Assembly (NCBI GenBank): GCA_013398955.1
Contig: VWPU01012591.1
Coordinates: forward strand, 1-64,000
Length of the DNA stretch: 64,000 bases
Direction: 5' to 3'
Origin: Callaeas wilsoni
Taxonomy: Eukaryota > Chordata > Aves > Passeriformes > Callaeidae
The translations under genes and the position numbers were made by a program. This document shows positions 13,101 through 26,553 of this stretch, piece by piece (the first letter of the stretch is position 1; every line of letters starts with the position of its first letter). The notes beneath the pieces were generated by a model. The model was not told the DNA's origin. It searched no databases and saw only the letters and a list, made by a program, of their open reading frames with translations.

Positions 13101-13625
13101 TTCCTACTTTTGGAAAAGGCAGAAATGTTTGTCATCCAGTGGTTTCATGGACTATAAATTCATTGAATCACTTTACAGCTTTTGTTCTTTTGATGGCAGC
13201 ATTTGCTGGGGATGCTTAATTTGGTTTGTCCAGAATGACAATGAATAGTTTAAGTGCATTCTGTATTTCAGGCTCTTGATGCAGTCAATCTTACGCCGTG
13301 TGTCTGCCTTCTGAGAAAGCTTTCAGTGAAATGTTCTGCATAATTAGAGAGGGTGGGATATGCACTCAGAGAACAATTCCTTGAAATATTTCTGGCAGTG
13401 AAAGTTTTGCCTAAGGGTGGATCACCCAATCCATGGAAAAGCCAAGAAGGGAGCGGAGCAGTGGGTCTGTGAGATGTGCAGTGGTTTGGGTACCAGCATC
13501 CTTGGATCTTTACAAGTTGTCTGGAAACACCTGCTTCTGAACTACCTTCAGTAATTGCTCTCTCTCAGCTTCCTAGTGGTGCTGATGCTCCCACGTGGTC
13601 ACACACAACCACCCTTCCTCCCAAA

Positions 13626-13793
13626 ATGCTCCCCAGGGTCCAAGCAGCAGCAGCAGCAGCAATCCTTCTACTGCTCTTGTGTCAGATAGCAAGGGCAACC
13701 TATGACCTTGAAGGGGATCCTGCTGTGGGACAAGTATTCTGGGGGTGGAAGATGACGGGAAAAAAAAAAGAGGGAATGCTGCTGGAGGTTTAG
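13626..13793 (+). other. Open frame with a signal-peptide-like start, unproven
   Basis: From an internal ATG at 13626, with A at the -3 position, the frame reads MLPRVQ, then six alanines (partly from a short CAG run at 13643-13660), then ILLLLLCQIARA, then about 36 mostly polar residues to a stop. The first 24 residues have the basic, hydrophobic and small-residue layout of a secretory signal. The frame is open upstream to 13476. No family was recognised, and there is no clear splice site or promoter. It may be chance, since CAG repeats readily give poly-alanine and poly-leucine frames. Confidence 0.15.
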
Positions 13794-16700
13794 GAGAACC
13801 CCCAAAATAACATCAACTGTATTAAAAGGACAGAATTTTAAAATATGACATTGCTATACATTTTCTAATTGATTTTTTTAAAGGATGAATTATTATACTA
13901 GAAAAAACTAGCGATTTCTGTCCCATCAAAATGACTCTCTAGCATTCCAAAAGTATTTAGATCTGTTTCTGCCTGCACTTATGGATTTTACTTTTAAGAA
14001 CTTTTACAAGATTTTTTTCAAAATAAGATGAGAAGTGTTTGGTTATATTCCAACAGGCAACAGTCAGCAGTGTAAAATGCCTCCATGCGCCTCAGCTTCC
14101 TCAGGTAGTGATTTCCACGTCGTATTTAGCTGAGATAAGCACGGATTGCCGGGGAAGGACAGCTCAGCTCCAGCTGTGCACTTCCACTCCCCTCCCTGTG
14201 CTGGCACTCATTTAGGTTCCAATTCAGTCACTTTGAGGAACTGATCTCACTGAAAACTGAAAAAGTCTTTTTAGGTTTTATCCTGATCCTTCAGTGACTC
14301 TTGCTGATAATAAGCATTACTGAAAGACTGCAGAACTAAGGTATTCAGCAAACCTGTTTGGCATGTTTAAGCACAAGCAGAAAAGCATTCTTCTGGATAT
14401 AATACCACGGGCCACAATTTCTACGTAGTAATGCTTTACAATATATTTCATACTATCTTTCAAAGATGTACATCGGTTTCACTTATTAATTTCACAGTAT
14501 GACAGGCCATGTACTGCCTGGATATATCAATGACGTGGAAGAAAACGGGAATTTCAGCAATAAGAATAGCGGTGCTGTGGGTGCCGGTACTTTGTATTTG
14601 CTGGCAAGCCTCATGTGAAGAAGTTCAGTTAAAAACCCAGATGAGGAGACACAAAACGACTCCACCAGAAGTGTCTGCTCGGCTGCACGGTGACAGATGG
14701 CAAAGGCTGAATGGTTAATGCCATTTCTCAGCCTACTGGCCTGGCTTGTGCTCCCAAGTGTTTTACACGGTCTCAGGAAACTGCAGCAAGCATGTGTGAT
14801 GATTTGCCACTGAGGCTTACTAAGATCTAGCTACATATTCATGACCTTTAGCCTAGCTGACTGATTTGGAGCTTTATCAAACAGCTGATTATGTGGCTTT
14901 TCCTTTTCCTGCCTATTTTTTAAAAATATAAATATGAATGAATTCTGCATTCTGTATCTCCCTGATTTCCTAAGAATGCCAGACATTTTCCAGTGAAGGC
15001 ATTAATTAGCAAAGGCTTGTGTGGCTGATGTTTTAGTGTATTGGTACTTTAGGTCTCTGCAGATGAAAATGCTGTGGTATCATGGGAAATGTGTACTTAA
15101 CTCTAACAGCAAATGGAGTACAACTCTGGTCTCCTTTTGCATGTTTAAGCCTGCTCCTTTTCTGAACTTTTCTGAACCACTGCAACACAAACTGGTATCA
15201 CAGGATATAACTTTAGATTTGATTACTATTATCTCTTATACCCACATTCATTCCATTTGTAAAGCTCAGTTGGCCTGGCAGTCTGAATTTCTGCTTGCAG
15301 TTAACCTTTAATTGCAAACAGTGGGCCACAGTGATTGAACTCTCTTCATCACAGTTCTTGAAACCAGGACATTCTTGGGCAGGAATGGAAGATGAAGTTT
15401 TCTTACTTCACACTAGCAAAATTAAAAGCAGAATATAGTTTTTTCATAATGCAATGAAATAATATGAAAGGCTACAAGGGGAAATTTTATTCTGCCTCTA
15501 AAATATACATATTAGTTCAACATGATGTTACACAATTTGACAAGAGGATTTTCATTATTAATAAGATGAAATGTAAGGCTTCTAATTAAGTGGAAAACAA
15601 ACCAGTGTAAACTACACTCAGAACACACAAACCTATTAGGTTTTAAATTTAATAATAAATCATTTATCTAAAGCCCAGCTGATTTGTTGCATGATGTTAC
15701 TTGATGAGAGTTTATTTCATTTCTGCATTTTTTTCTTCCTTCTATCCTTACTATGCCAAAACAACAGTAAGTTTGGTTTTTTGAATCCCTATGCTGAAAT
15801 TTAGCTACTCAAAATTATTATCAGGTAACAAAATGCCTTAGTAAGGGTTTCATTCACTTGGGGGGGGCTAATTTACAAGTAAAATGAAATGTCTAATATG
15901 AATAAAACACTAAATTAGAACGGCACTGTTGGACTGTAAAAACAAAAATACTAGAGAAAAAACATTACAAATTTCATCAGGAAAAGTGCTAAATAGCCCT
16001 TGCCTGCAGGAACCTTCAGAACCAAGTAAGTAGCAACTTCTAAAGGATTTTAAATACTTTCTAATGTGGAATTTGCCACATGAAGACAATTACTCAGAGA
16101 AAACCTTTGACAGGTAAAGTAGTATCTGCCTAAAAGTGATGTAACTTGGCTCTACCTGTCTGGAGCAATTATTGTTTCATAACAAACTAATTACCAACTA
16201 TGAGCATTACACATAATTCTGCTCAGTTACTTGTATGAAACATGGATGACTGCAAGGTACCACACATGCAGCTGAAGCTGTGAAGTAACTCTTTTTTCTG
16301 TGATCTTTGAGTAGAAAATGGCTGTTCATAATTGGTGACCAACTATCAAGCTACAGATTCTTTTTCACTCATTCTGCCATGTTTTCACAGCTTCATAAAC
16401 CCTCATTTTCAAGCAAGTATTTTTCAAATTATCACTTGTTAACAGATCTTATACAATCTGGAGACAGACACTCCTGGGTTGCTGGCTTTTTCTGACAGAC
16501 AAGGATACCAAAGGTCCTGCGACATCTTCTAGAGAATACGGTCACAAGTGCTCCGTTCAAAGTTTCTTAAACACCAAATATGTAGCCATCTGTACATGGA
16601 ATGCCACATTATTTTTAGGTGCATAGCCTTTGGAAAATGCTAGCCTTAAGAGCAGAAAGTACCATTTTATCTCATTTGCAGGAGTCCTAGGATTTGCACA

Positions 16701-17250
16701 GATGATGATGGCCCAGAGAGTCAGGATCATATGGCAAAGAAATGCACCCCTCCCTCCACTTTCATCTAGTAAAAGTCACTGGGCTATGCTCCTTTCATCT
16801 GCAGAAATGGGAAGAAACAATAAAAGCTTTTTATACTAAGTGTTCCCATGTTTAAGACAGGAAAAAAAGCTTTAATTGTTCTAACAATTCTTTTTTCATG
16901 CATGCTAGTAAGTATTAAAACATACATATATTCAGACACCTCCTAAAGCTGAGCTACCATGAAAGCCCAGAAGCTTATTTTCTAATAGGTGTCACAACAA
17001 TCATCAGAGGATAGTAAAGAAGATCTAAGTTGGGTCACAGTAAAATTATCGTTGTTACTTATGGCAAGTGTTCTTTCATGTTTAAATCAAACCTCAATTA
17101 TTTCATCCTACTTATTCTTTAGAAAGCAGAAGTTAAGCACAAGTATGTTAGACAAGATCTTTTCTGAGAAATACATGTGGGACAAAGAAGCAAAGAACCA
17201 CGGATGACCCCAGAAGGAAACTGCATGAAGTCAAACTGAATGATCACCTG
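13794..17250. other. Intergenic, no gene seen
   Basis: AT-rich sequence with only short open frames of unremarkable composition. No repeat family was recognised. Confidence 0.5.
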
Positions 17251-17256
17251 AGTGTC

Positions 17257-17262
17257 TTTATT
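17257..17262 (-). terminator. Candidate distal poly(A) signal of SYT14
   Basis: TTTATT on the plus strand reads AATAAA on the minus strand. It is one of only two canonical hexamers I noticed downstream of the SYT14 stop; this was a scan by eye. Cleavage would fall at roughly 17230-17247. Confidence 0.25.
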
Positions 17263-19335
17263 TGCCAGTATACACATCATATTTGTTAGAACATTGTCAC
17301 ACTGGTTAAAGTTCTCTAAGCAGAAGGGTCATGACATCAACAAAGACTGTGGGGAACAGAAAGGGAGTTGGGGAAACTTAGGAAATTTGTAAACAGAGCC
17401 AAAATGTGTGTAAGGACTAGGATTACCTTGCCAAAATTAAAAAATATTTTTTTTCCTTAATGCAGACAGCAGTTCCAATGGTTGACCAAGCGTTACTCTC
17501 TTCTGAACAGTGAAGTCTGTTTTTGTTTACAATGTAATGAATGCCAAAGGAAAGTGACAACAACAGGTTTTTAAAGTGATTTTTCCTTTTTTTTCAAATA
17601 CTTTCCAGCAATTAAATTCACATGCAAAAAGCTGATTTCACATACAGAAAATACTTTGAAATATCCAAAGTCCTCAAACTGACAAAAATACATTTCACAG
17701 AGATAGAGTAAACAAAATACAAATCCACAGCTGCAAAGTTTTAGATATGCAAAATTACTATTTTAATGTTGTGACAGACCCATAGTTTGAAAATATACTA
17801 TAGCATGTTTCAATCAAACTAACATGGGATTGAAGTTACCTGTGCTGTACAGGTAAATATAACTAAAACCAGCTGGTGGCATTCTGGCTCTCCCCAGAAC
17901 AAGGACGGGATGTGTATGCTGAAAGTCCAGGGTTTTTTTACAGAAAGAGAACTGACAACATTAAACTGATCTTGCACACTGGAAACCCTCAAGATTAATA
18001 TACAGTAGCACAAAAATGATAAAAGTAGTTTTTTGCTAGGTAATAAGAAAGAAAACAAAACAACAAGTATCTGACAACACACGACTGGAGATACTGTAGA
18101 TACAATGTGACACTTAATTATAAATCCCTCTGGGGATTCAGAGTCTGACACACCATGTGCAGATCTGCACATTCATCGCCAGAGCTCCTGCTTTCACCTG
18201 ATGTGGACTGAAATGCCATGAAACGTATGTCTTCATCTGGATCATGACAGTTTCAAACAAAGTTCTCAGGCTTTAATAAGCTGCATAAACAGCTGCAAAC
18301 AGTCATTTGCTCTAATTATGTTACTGTCAAAATGTAAAAAAAAAGGAATTTTTTAGGGGAATTTCAATTACTGCTTATTCAATTTAAAGAAGGAACAGAA
18401 AAGAAAAGCAGCTCCAGGAATACTGAAAATCAGTGTGAATTCAGTCACAGGTATTAGTTAAGGGCACCAAGGTTCTGTACAGAAATGAAAGTATGAAACC
18501 AAAAACAAATTCAAGAAAGGAAATGAGCACTGATACTTCACCTCTAAAACATTTCACAAAAATGCCTTTTTTTTTAGTGCATATAATTAGGAGCATGGTT
18601 GATAACACAACTGCAATGTACCCATTTTCTACAATCTTTGACTGATATATAAAAATAATTCTATGACTTCTGAGACAAACAGGACTTGCAAATATAACCT
18701 ATTCGCGTTAAAACTGTGCTTGGTGTCTTAGATGTTTAAGGCTATACATGCATTGAAATTTAAGGAATTTCAGGTTGAAACAGTAGCTGAAAACTGTTAT
18801 ATTACAGAAATTGTACAATGAAGGGACACCGGTAGGAAACGTACATACGATGCAGCATCAGTCTGTTCCTGTGAGACCAGCATACACCAGGTAATTATTG
18901 TACAATATCAAGACTTCAGACATAGGAAAGCCAAATCTGTTCTCAAAGTAGCACACTTCAGATATAGGTATGACATGGTAAACCAAGCTAATCTGACAGC
19001 ACTGGCTGACTGATATTTTTGTTTGTGATAGGATTTTGATTAAAATGCACCAAGAAACACAATCCAAACACTTTGCTACTGATACAACAATGCACATCCA
19101 GTCAGAAAAGAGGTATTTGGAATTCTCAGCTGGGAGTCACATTTACAGAAGCCTATCTTATATTTGTTAACAGAGATCCATCATATAATTTTTGTCTTTA
19201 AGTAATTACAAGTCCAAACATTATTTGTCCAAATAATTAGAAACAGGCTTGGTTCTTTGGTTAACACCATGTGACTTACATCAGACACCGGAATCAATTA
19301 AGAACAAACAGCCATATGAGGAAGTTTCTTGGACG

Positions 19336-19363
19336 GGGTGTGGGGTGGGGGTGAGGAAGGAAA
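19336..19363 (+). other. G-rich tract with four G runs, possible G-quadruplex
   Basis: Four runs of four or five G occur in 28 bases, with loops of 3, 1 and about 12 bases. The minus strand, which would be the SYT14 transcript if the UTR reaches here, is the C-rich one, so any quadruplex would form in DNA or in an antisense RNA. Confidence 0.4.
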
Positions 19364-22300
19364 GGGGAAAACTTCAAATTCAAAGAAATGCATTGTGTTA
19401 AACTGAACTGCCCTTTGAAACCTCCCGGACTAGGAATAATCAGTTTAAGACATCTCTTCGGTTGCAGTGACATTGCTTACACACCATAACTTCAGTTTCT
19501 CCACATATTAAGTTTTATACAAAAGAAGGAAGGCACCGAGTGCATCGGTGACATACAGGCAGTATAAAAGTATGCAAGAAAATGCTACATACTGTATATT
19601 TCATACCTTTTAGAAATGTGGTGAATGTGTGCTATCTCTATGCAATATAATGCTTCACAAATCCAACTCCTTATATCCCAATGAAAGAATGAATTAAAAT
19701 GTGAAACACATTTTAATAATCTTGCTGGTAACAGCACAATTCAATATTTGTATTCACTAAGATCAGTTATTAGCTTATAGTCACCAGAAAAACAAGTCCA
19801 AAATCACTGAAGATCAAGGGAACTATAATCTAAAACTATACTTTGGGACAGAGCCAGCAGCCTTTACTCATGACAGATGTCCCACTAAGAATGGAGAGGA
19901 GGCTCAGTTTTACCACTGTTATTCATGTTAATAGTGCCTTTCTCTGAGACATCTCCAGGAATAGATGGAAGTGCTTACAGGGAAAGGTCCTACACAGCAT
20001 GAAAGACATCTGGTTAAACTAGGACCTGAGTAAAAGGCAGAAGGTTCAGGCCCTTAGTCATTATATTAGCACTTTTGATTGCGTTAACAGTGATATAGCT
20101 TGCTCATAGAGCATTTAATTTTACATTGTTAAATCGTCTTATATAAAAATAGGTAAGAAAGCTCTGTAAGAAAGTACATATACTATATAAGGAGAAATCT
20201 CTCCTTAAAAAAAGCAAATAGAGGGAAAAATTGAATAAAAGGTTTCACTAATTACACTTTGTCATGAAAATCACATTAAAAACATTTATCATAAACGAAA
20301 CAGTACTGAGCACTAATGAACCTTGTGGTTTACTGGAAAGGACAGCAAACTAGCTGTATAGTAAAAAAAGATCATTGCTCTATCTCCTTTTTTGTAAATA
20401 TTCCCTAATACATTCAACTGCTTAGAAATTTTCTTAAAATGTCATAATAAGCCATTTGCAAAACTGACTATCAAAACTGGTTCAAAGCCCTGCTCCTTGC
20501 TTGTACTATGGCCTAGAGATCTCAAAGCTATGATAATGCTTCTAGTTAATTCTGCAAATTCATTCAAATTTACACTCTGGAAATGAACCAAACGTTATAA
20601 AGCAATCCACATTAGACCCTCAGCATGCAGTCAGTGTCTACAGGGTTTGCAAAACACAGAAAAAAAAATTATATTGATACAATGGGCAAGACTCTTGTCC
20701 TCAGATAACAAGAGAGAAAAGGATGACATTAATTACATCCCTGAATGTCCATGAGGTATTCCTTCAGTGGTATGGTATTACTGCTTCTGCTCTCCTGAGT
20801 AGGGCCTGTATGCCAGCTCAACCAGTAGGTGCTTCCAAGGAAATGAATTAATCCTTCTTGCTATAAGACAGCCTTGCCCTTTTCTGGGCAGAGCTGTCTC
20901 CTGATCTTCATTCCTACAGGAGCAGTACCACCCACCTTCCTGACTCCTGGCACATTCCTCTGCTTAAGGACCATGTTTCTATATTGATCCAGCATAAGCC
21001 TGAACAGCAAAACCTGATCCAGCATGTACCAGGCCCATCCATTACTTCAGTCACACCACATAAGAACTAAGCTTGCCAGCACTAATAATTGTGCCATATT
21101 CAGGTAGACATATAATATAAACAACTGGTGCATAAGATTTCTGCATAGTCTGCAGAAAGGAAGAAACCCTGCTTGAATTTAAGGAGGGGCAGTGATAAGT
21201 TCTTAAGGCTAAACTAATCCATGTCACCATAGGCCAGTTGGCACTTGCCCTACTCACCCAAGGCAAATAAAAAAACACCTACCCTCTGTAAAATACACTG
21301 GTTTAGAAGCCACACAGTGTCCACGTAGATCAGTGCTGCTCTGAATGTATGGACTCCCACAACTCACATGTCACAGTTTGTCTGAGCAAGGCCCACCGAG
21401 GGTCACAAAGTTCCGAGAGAGGAATATGAGTCGCTGTTGCTGCTACTGTACGAAGCCATCTCTTATTTTAATGCTCTTGCTCTCAGATGATATCTCTTCA
21501 ATGGATGTTGGTGATTCACTGACACGGAAATGCTCCTGTGACTTTTCCCTCAAGAACTACCATCAGAACAAAGTAGTCTGAAATCCAGCTGTGATGTACA
21601 ACAAAATCTAGCAGTTGCGTTAGAGACCAAAAAACCAGAACATTCTTGATGGCTCCTTCTAAAACTAAACATTGCTGAATGTTCCAGTTAAAACGATCAA
21701 GATGTTTAGGGAGTGCTTTAACATTTCTAATAATAAGTTTTAAAAGTATTTCAAAAGCTGAGGAAAAGAAGAAACAAAAATAAGAGATAATGATTAAATA
21801 ACAAGTTTGTGACAGTATCTGGATGTTTGGTTTTTTGCCTCCATTCGTAATTGAAATCATATTTGACTATGTTGCAGGTGCCAGGCTGTACCACCCCTCT
21901 AACCTACCAATCCTACTGCTCTTCACTCTTTCAGGGTGAGGTCTGCTCTCCTCTTGAAGCCCATGGGCTCCTCTCACTAACATTAATGGCAGGCAGGCAT
22001 GCACATCAGTGGGAAAATTAAAAGGATGTTTAGCTTCTATTGAGAATTCAGCTTCAGAAGGAAGTCAGTCTGCCTTACAAATGACAAGCCACAATTGTAA
22101 AGACTGCTATAAACAGGGCAGCTTTTTTCCTCCACTAAAGTGTCATAAGTAGAGGACTCAATACAACACTGAGTTCAATGAAAGGGCATTCTGTTTTTAG
22201 TTTCAGGCTGGAACAGCTCAGGCCAAAAGGCCTCCCTTCAAACCTCATTCCCTGATCTTACGCCACACTTTTTGTCAGAATTGGGATGTGTAAGAGTGAT

Positions 22301-22879
22301 CTGTACCCAATTCCTACACGAAAATGTCTCCCTCAAAGACATTTTCTTCTTCTGGTTCACTATATTAAAACTGATGGTTTGCATTTCAGAAATCTTTGGG
22401 AGTTGGACAGGTCATAGAAATTTTGCACCAGTACCTTAAAGTACAGACTGTCCCTGACCTCTAGGGTCCAGTTACTGCCACAGCAGCTTCTCAGGGCCCT
22501 GGGGAGTTGGCAGGAGTGAGCCATTGGGGAGAAAAGAGAATAAATCAAGAACACAAACACAAATTTTAGACAACAAAATAATTGCTCCAAAGATGTGAAA
22601 ATGGGAAGCTACTGATGCTGACACTGCATCTGCCATCAAAAGTCGTTGCAAAAATTTACAGATAAAAATATTTCCAACAGTAAATGCCATAAAATCTGTT
22701 TTCAGCTCAAGTATTTGCTAAATTGATAACAATGTTTAGCTCCCATAAAAGCACATATGTTCATTCCAAGGGTTCCGCAAATTTCCAAATCTAATTATTA
22801 ATGAGCTATGGGGACTTGAATTTCATTTAGAAATTGTGTCATATTTCTCCCATAGTAGAGCTTACACCTTGCCTTGTTT

Positions 22880-23130
22880 CTGCCTTTGCAGTCAGACCTC
22901 ACAGTGTAGCTACAATGGGACGTGTCACATCCTGAGCATGAGGCAGCAGCACGAGGGCCCAAGCTTTGCGTCTTTCCAGTGCTCCCCTCATTCCCCGCAC
23001 TCCCTGGCTGAACGCAGCAGGATGGCTCTGCTGCCTTCCTGCCTCCAAGGATGTGGGAGACAGCGATGTCCTGCAGGCGCTGCACAACCTCTCCTCCTTC
23101 GGCGCAGTGATTTCATGCTTGGCTGTCCTG
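22880..23130. other. GC-rich, CpG-containing patch of unknown nature
   Basis: About 250 bases are clearly richer in GC and CpG than the AT-rich sequence on both sides. Open frames overlap on both strands (for example 22899-23138 and 22798-23085 on minus), but none resembles a known protein. It could be a degraded retrocopy, a regulatory element or an exon of an unannotated transcript. Confidence 0.35.
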
Positions 23131-24822
23131 CCCTTCACAACCTTGCCCTTAACAGAAAGGAACTGACCAACTTTTTCACATTTATAATGCTTTAGGACGA
23201 CCTATGTGAAATGTTCTAAACACTAAACCAAACAGATCATATACAGAAAATATGCAATACTTCCAAGAATAGAATCTGTAGGAACGTCACTGTTCTACAG
23301 TTATTTAAGGCTACACTGACAGGAAACAGATTCAATTCAAGATCTGCAATCTCTACATGGTTTGCTGGCACATAGAAAAGTAATTAATTTGATATTTTTT
23401 TTCAAGTACTTACTGTACTTTTAAACAAAGGCAAACAACAAAAAGCTATGAAAAAAACACAGCCAACTCTGGGGAAAATACAAGTGCCTCTAATTTGTTA
23501 CTGATACTTTGTTCTTCAGCAATTCTGTTCCGTGCTTAAGACCTAACTGAATGCATAAAACCACTCTGTGTGTGTAAGCCCTTTTGTAGGGTTTAAAAAA
23601 CCCACAATAGCTGAAGGCAGATTTCAAATACAAAAGTATAGGTTTGCATAAGCAATGAAAAACAAAATTACAAACAAATCAAATAATAAGAATGGGTTCT
23701 AGGAAGGAAAAAACATGACAGCTATTGGTATTACAATTAACTCACAAAAATCCCAAGGCGAATCCAATTATTGGTGTGACTGGTTTTGCATGGCAAATCC
23801 ATATTCTACTGCCTCAAAATTAAACATTCATTTCCATTCTTTATACATTCCGTTCCTAGCCTTTGTACAGTATAAACCCAAGTAAACCAATCTTTCTTCT
23901 GTGAAGCACAGACTGGTCCTGGATACTTTAGGAAAAGTCTTAGAGAGAGATTTGTCTTCTCAAATGAGCTCAACACAGAGTACCATAAATCTCTGCTGTG
24001 TCTAAATTAAGATTTCAGTGCCTTAGAAATCTAAATGCTGAAATGCAAAGCTGAAGCAATGCAACCTACAAACAGAAACCCAAATCATGACACAGTTTAG
24101 TTTAGTTTGGTTCTGTAAGAGGTTATTTGTTGCACCTTCCAAACTGACTTCTTCATCTGTACAGTGATGATGTTAAGTATGTTCTCCACTGGAATTACCT
24201 GACCCAGTTCTTGGTGTTCAATACTGTACATTATTTAAATAGCAAAACCTGTACAAAGAGACAACCATCAAGAGACAATTTTCACTTTTAGGAAAGAGCA
24301 TCTAAATATCCACAAACAGAATGGATAAAACTACTTTCACATCCAATGAGAAACTGCTTTTCAACAGCTTCTACGTCATTGCTTCTACTATATGGAAAGC
24401 TGAAAGGATTGTGAAAATCTGAGCATTTTCTTTATGCATATAAAATTAATGCTGATTTTGTATTAAATTCTACACTCAACATTACATTTCACAAAATGGA
24501 CTAACAAAAATGACTGAGAGACAACCTGCACTGTATTACTGCAAGACCATTCCTGTTTAAAGAAAGTTTTTGCATTATTTGTATTTAGTAAATAAAGCTT
24601 CTGTAAATGAAGCAGCAGCACAATATCAGGAGGAAAAAAAACAACCCAAAGGTCTGTAATAATGTTTAAATCTTTAAATCAACAAAAACTGAAAGCCTGC
24701 CTCTGCAAATAAATCCCTCAAAAGACACCAAATAAACGAAGACATGGAATTACAAAATCCTTTTAAAAGGACTTAATTAAATTGTTAAATAGTGTGAGAA
24801 TTTGAGAACCATCTGAAATATC

Positions 24823-24828
24823 TTTATT
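24823..24828 (-). terminator. Candidate proximal poly(A) signal of SYT14
   Basis: TTTATT on the plus strand reads AATAAA on the minus strand, about 1.7 kb after the stop codon. The minus-strand context is TGTAATAAAGATATTTC. It is a canonical hexamer but not otherwise verified. Confidence 0.35.
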
Positions 24829-26553
24829 ACAGCATACTCACCATCACAAGTCTCACTGTACTTGACTGTCTGTATACCCTAAAGCCAGGATTGTTCAAAG
24901 GTATTATAAAGGAATTCAAGAGGAACACATCTGTTCTAATGAGAACACTTTAGACTAACACCAATTGTCTCAACAAAATTCAGCACTTTACTCTTCTACC
25001 CACCAATTGCTACAACAGTCAGTGAGGTCTCATATTAGTAAGACATCACCATCATTTATAAGAAAAAAGAAATTGCCTGCTTTCTATACAGCAACAATTA
25101 AAAATAAACAAAACTTGTAATTACAGGCAAAAAGAATATTTGAATTGGGAAGCTTTTAAAAAATATGTTTACTCAGTAATGCACAATTTCAGTAATATGA
25201 TTCAGCAGTCACTAAATTAGTGTGAGTCCAGCTAAAGTCTTTGAGACAAATAGGAATCTCAGAAGCACTGATATTTCCCTAATTTTGGTGGATGCCACAA
25301 GTGTTCATCTGGTGATACTGCAGCTTCTCAACTGCATCATTAGAAAGCTGTGTTTCCCAACCTGAACATAAGCAAAGCAAACGTCTATTTTGTGTGTGAA
25401 CATTCATTCAATTGCTGGCAAATCACTAGAAAAATAACTTACTGATGTTCTCTTCTTCAAGAAGAAAGGTAAAAACTCCTGGTCTGCTCTCTACTTCCAA
25501 CAAACAGCATATGGTAATTCCTAAAACAGCTCACAAGAGACCTGAATGGATACCTGTTTCAAGCGAAGCCACAGTGTTTTGCATTCACTCAGAGTAGTTC
25601 AACTGCTGCCACTTCCTTCACAGTCTTTCAAACTAACTTCCAACTGCTGACATTTTAAAGAAACCTGTATCAATTTGTTTAATGAAAATATATTTTAGTA
25701 AAGTCGTGCTCTATGAGCTTCCTACATTGGAATACATGAATACAGGAAGTGCTTTCAACAGAAAGTTACATAGTTTTACAGTACAACCTGTCTAAGGAGT
25801 TTTGGAAGGGACCAAACTAATGATCTGGTCTCTTTGGATTAGGCAGAAGTACAGGCAAGAGGGAAAAACCCAATTTTTGCCATATATAGAGCTCGTTCCT
25901 GTCACAGATTGAAGAAACATTAGCTTGATGTCAAAGTTCACCTGATACCCAAATGCTAGTATTTTTCAAACCAACTGCATATCAAAAAATGAAAACTTAC
26001 TTTACTAAGCTCCTGGAAAGAAACTCAGTGCAAAACAACAGTATATTTGTATTTGCTATATTATTAAGTGTTCTTTCACCAGTGGTTTTTCTTTTTTTTT
26101 GCTTTTGCTTTACAGACCATTAACTTTTTCTCAAAGTGCAAACTATCGACCTTTAATCTGAATGCAGGCAGGCCAGAAGCTACAGTATTAAAGCAATACA
26201 AAAGGTACACAAGGAGGAGTTTACATTAATTTGGAGAACCTCGCACAAAATGTTTCTGAATTGAAAACCACAAAACAAACCCAAACAAATACAGCATCAG
26301 GTGGATGGGGAAGGGACCACTATCGTATCTGCGTACAGCAAGGCTTCTCTGACACCAAGGGAGTTCATGACACTAAGTGAAGATTCTATATTAAATCCCA
26401 CCATTTTGCATGTTGTGCATCCTTTATGATGGAATGTTGACCGCAATCTCCATTTTTTACTCCCGCAACAAATCTGCTGATTGCGACCAGGGATGATCAT
26501 CTTCCTGGGAGAACGAACTCCCTTAGAACCAGGGCTGCATCTTCTACCATTCA

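Larger units (their letters stand above)
7701..13475. other. Intergenic, no gene recognised
   Basis: A moderately GC-rich patch around 8900-9480 gives overlapping short open frames in several frames at once, which is typical of few stop codons in GC-richer non-coding DNA rather than of a gene. The rest is AT-rich. A CA microsatellite lies at 11459-11478 and an A-rich near-tandem repeat at 13057-13100. Confidence 0.5.
17231..26553 (-). other. SYT14: SYT14 3' untranslated region and downstream flank, end not resolved
   Basis: The stretch lies directly after the SYT14 stop codon in the direction of transcription. It contains no coding frame. Candidate AATAAA signals on the minus strand are at 24828-24823, giving a UTR of about 1.7 kb, and at 17262-17257, giving about 9.3 kb. 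Neither can be chosen from sequence alone. A GC-richer patch interrupts it at about 22880-23130. Long 3'UTRs are common in neuronal genes, so the distal site is possible but unproven. Confidence 0.4.

Noticed and set aside
25795..25845. Possible old CR1 fragment (TTTTGGAAGGGACCAAACTA)
   Set aside because: The match is limited to a few bases around GGAAGGGACC and could be chance.
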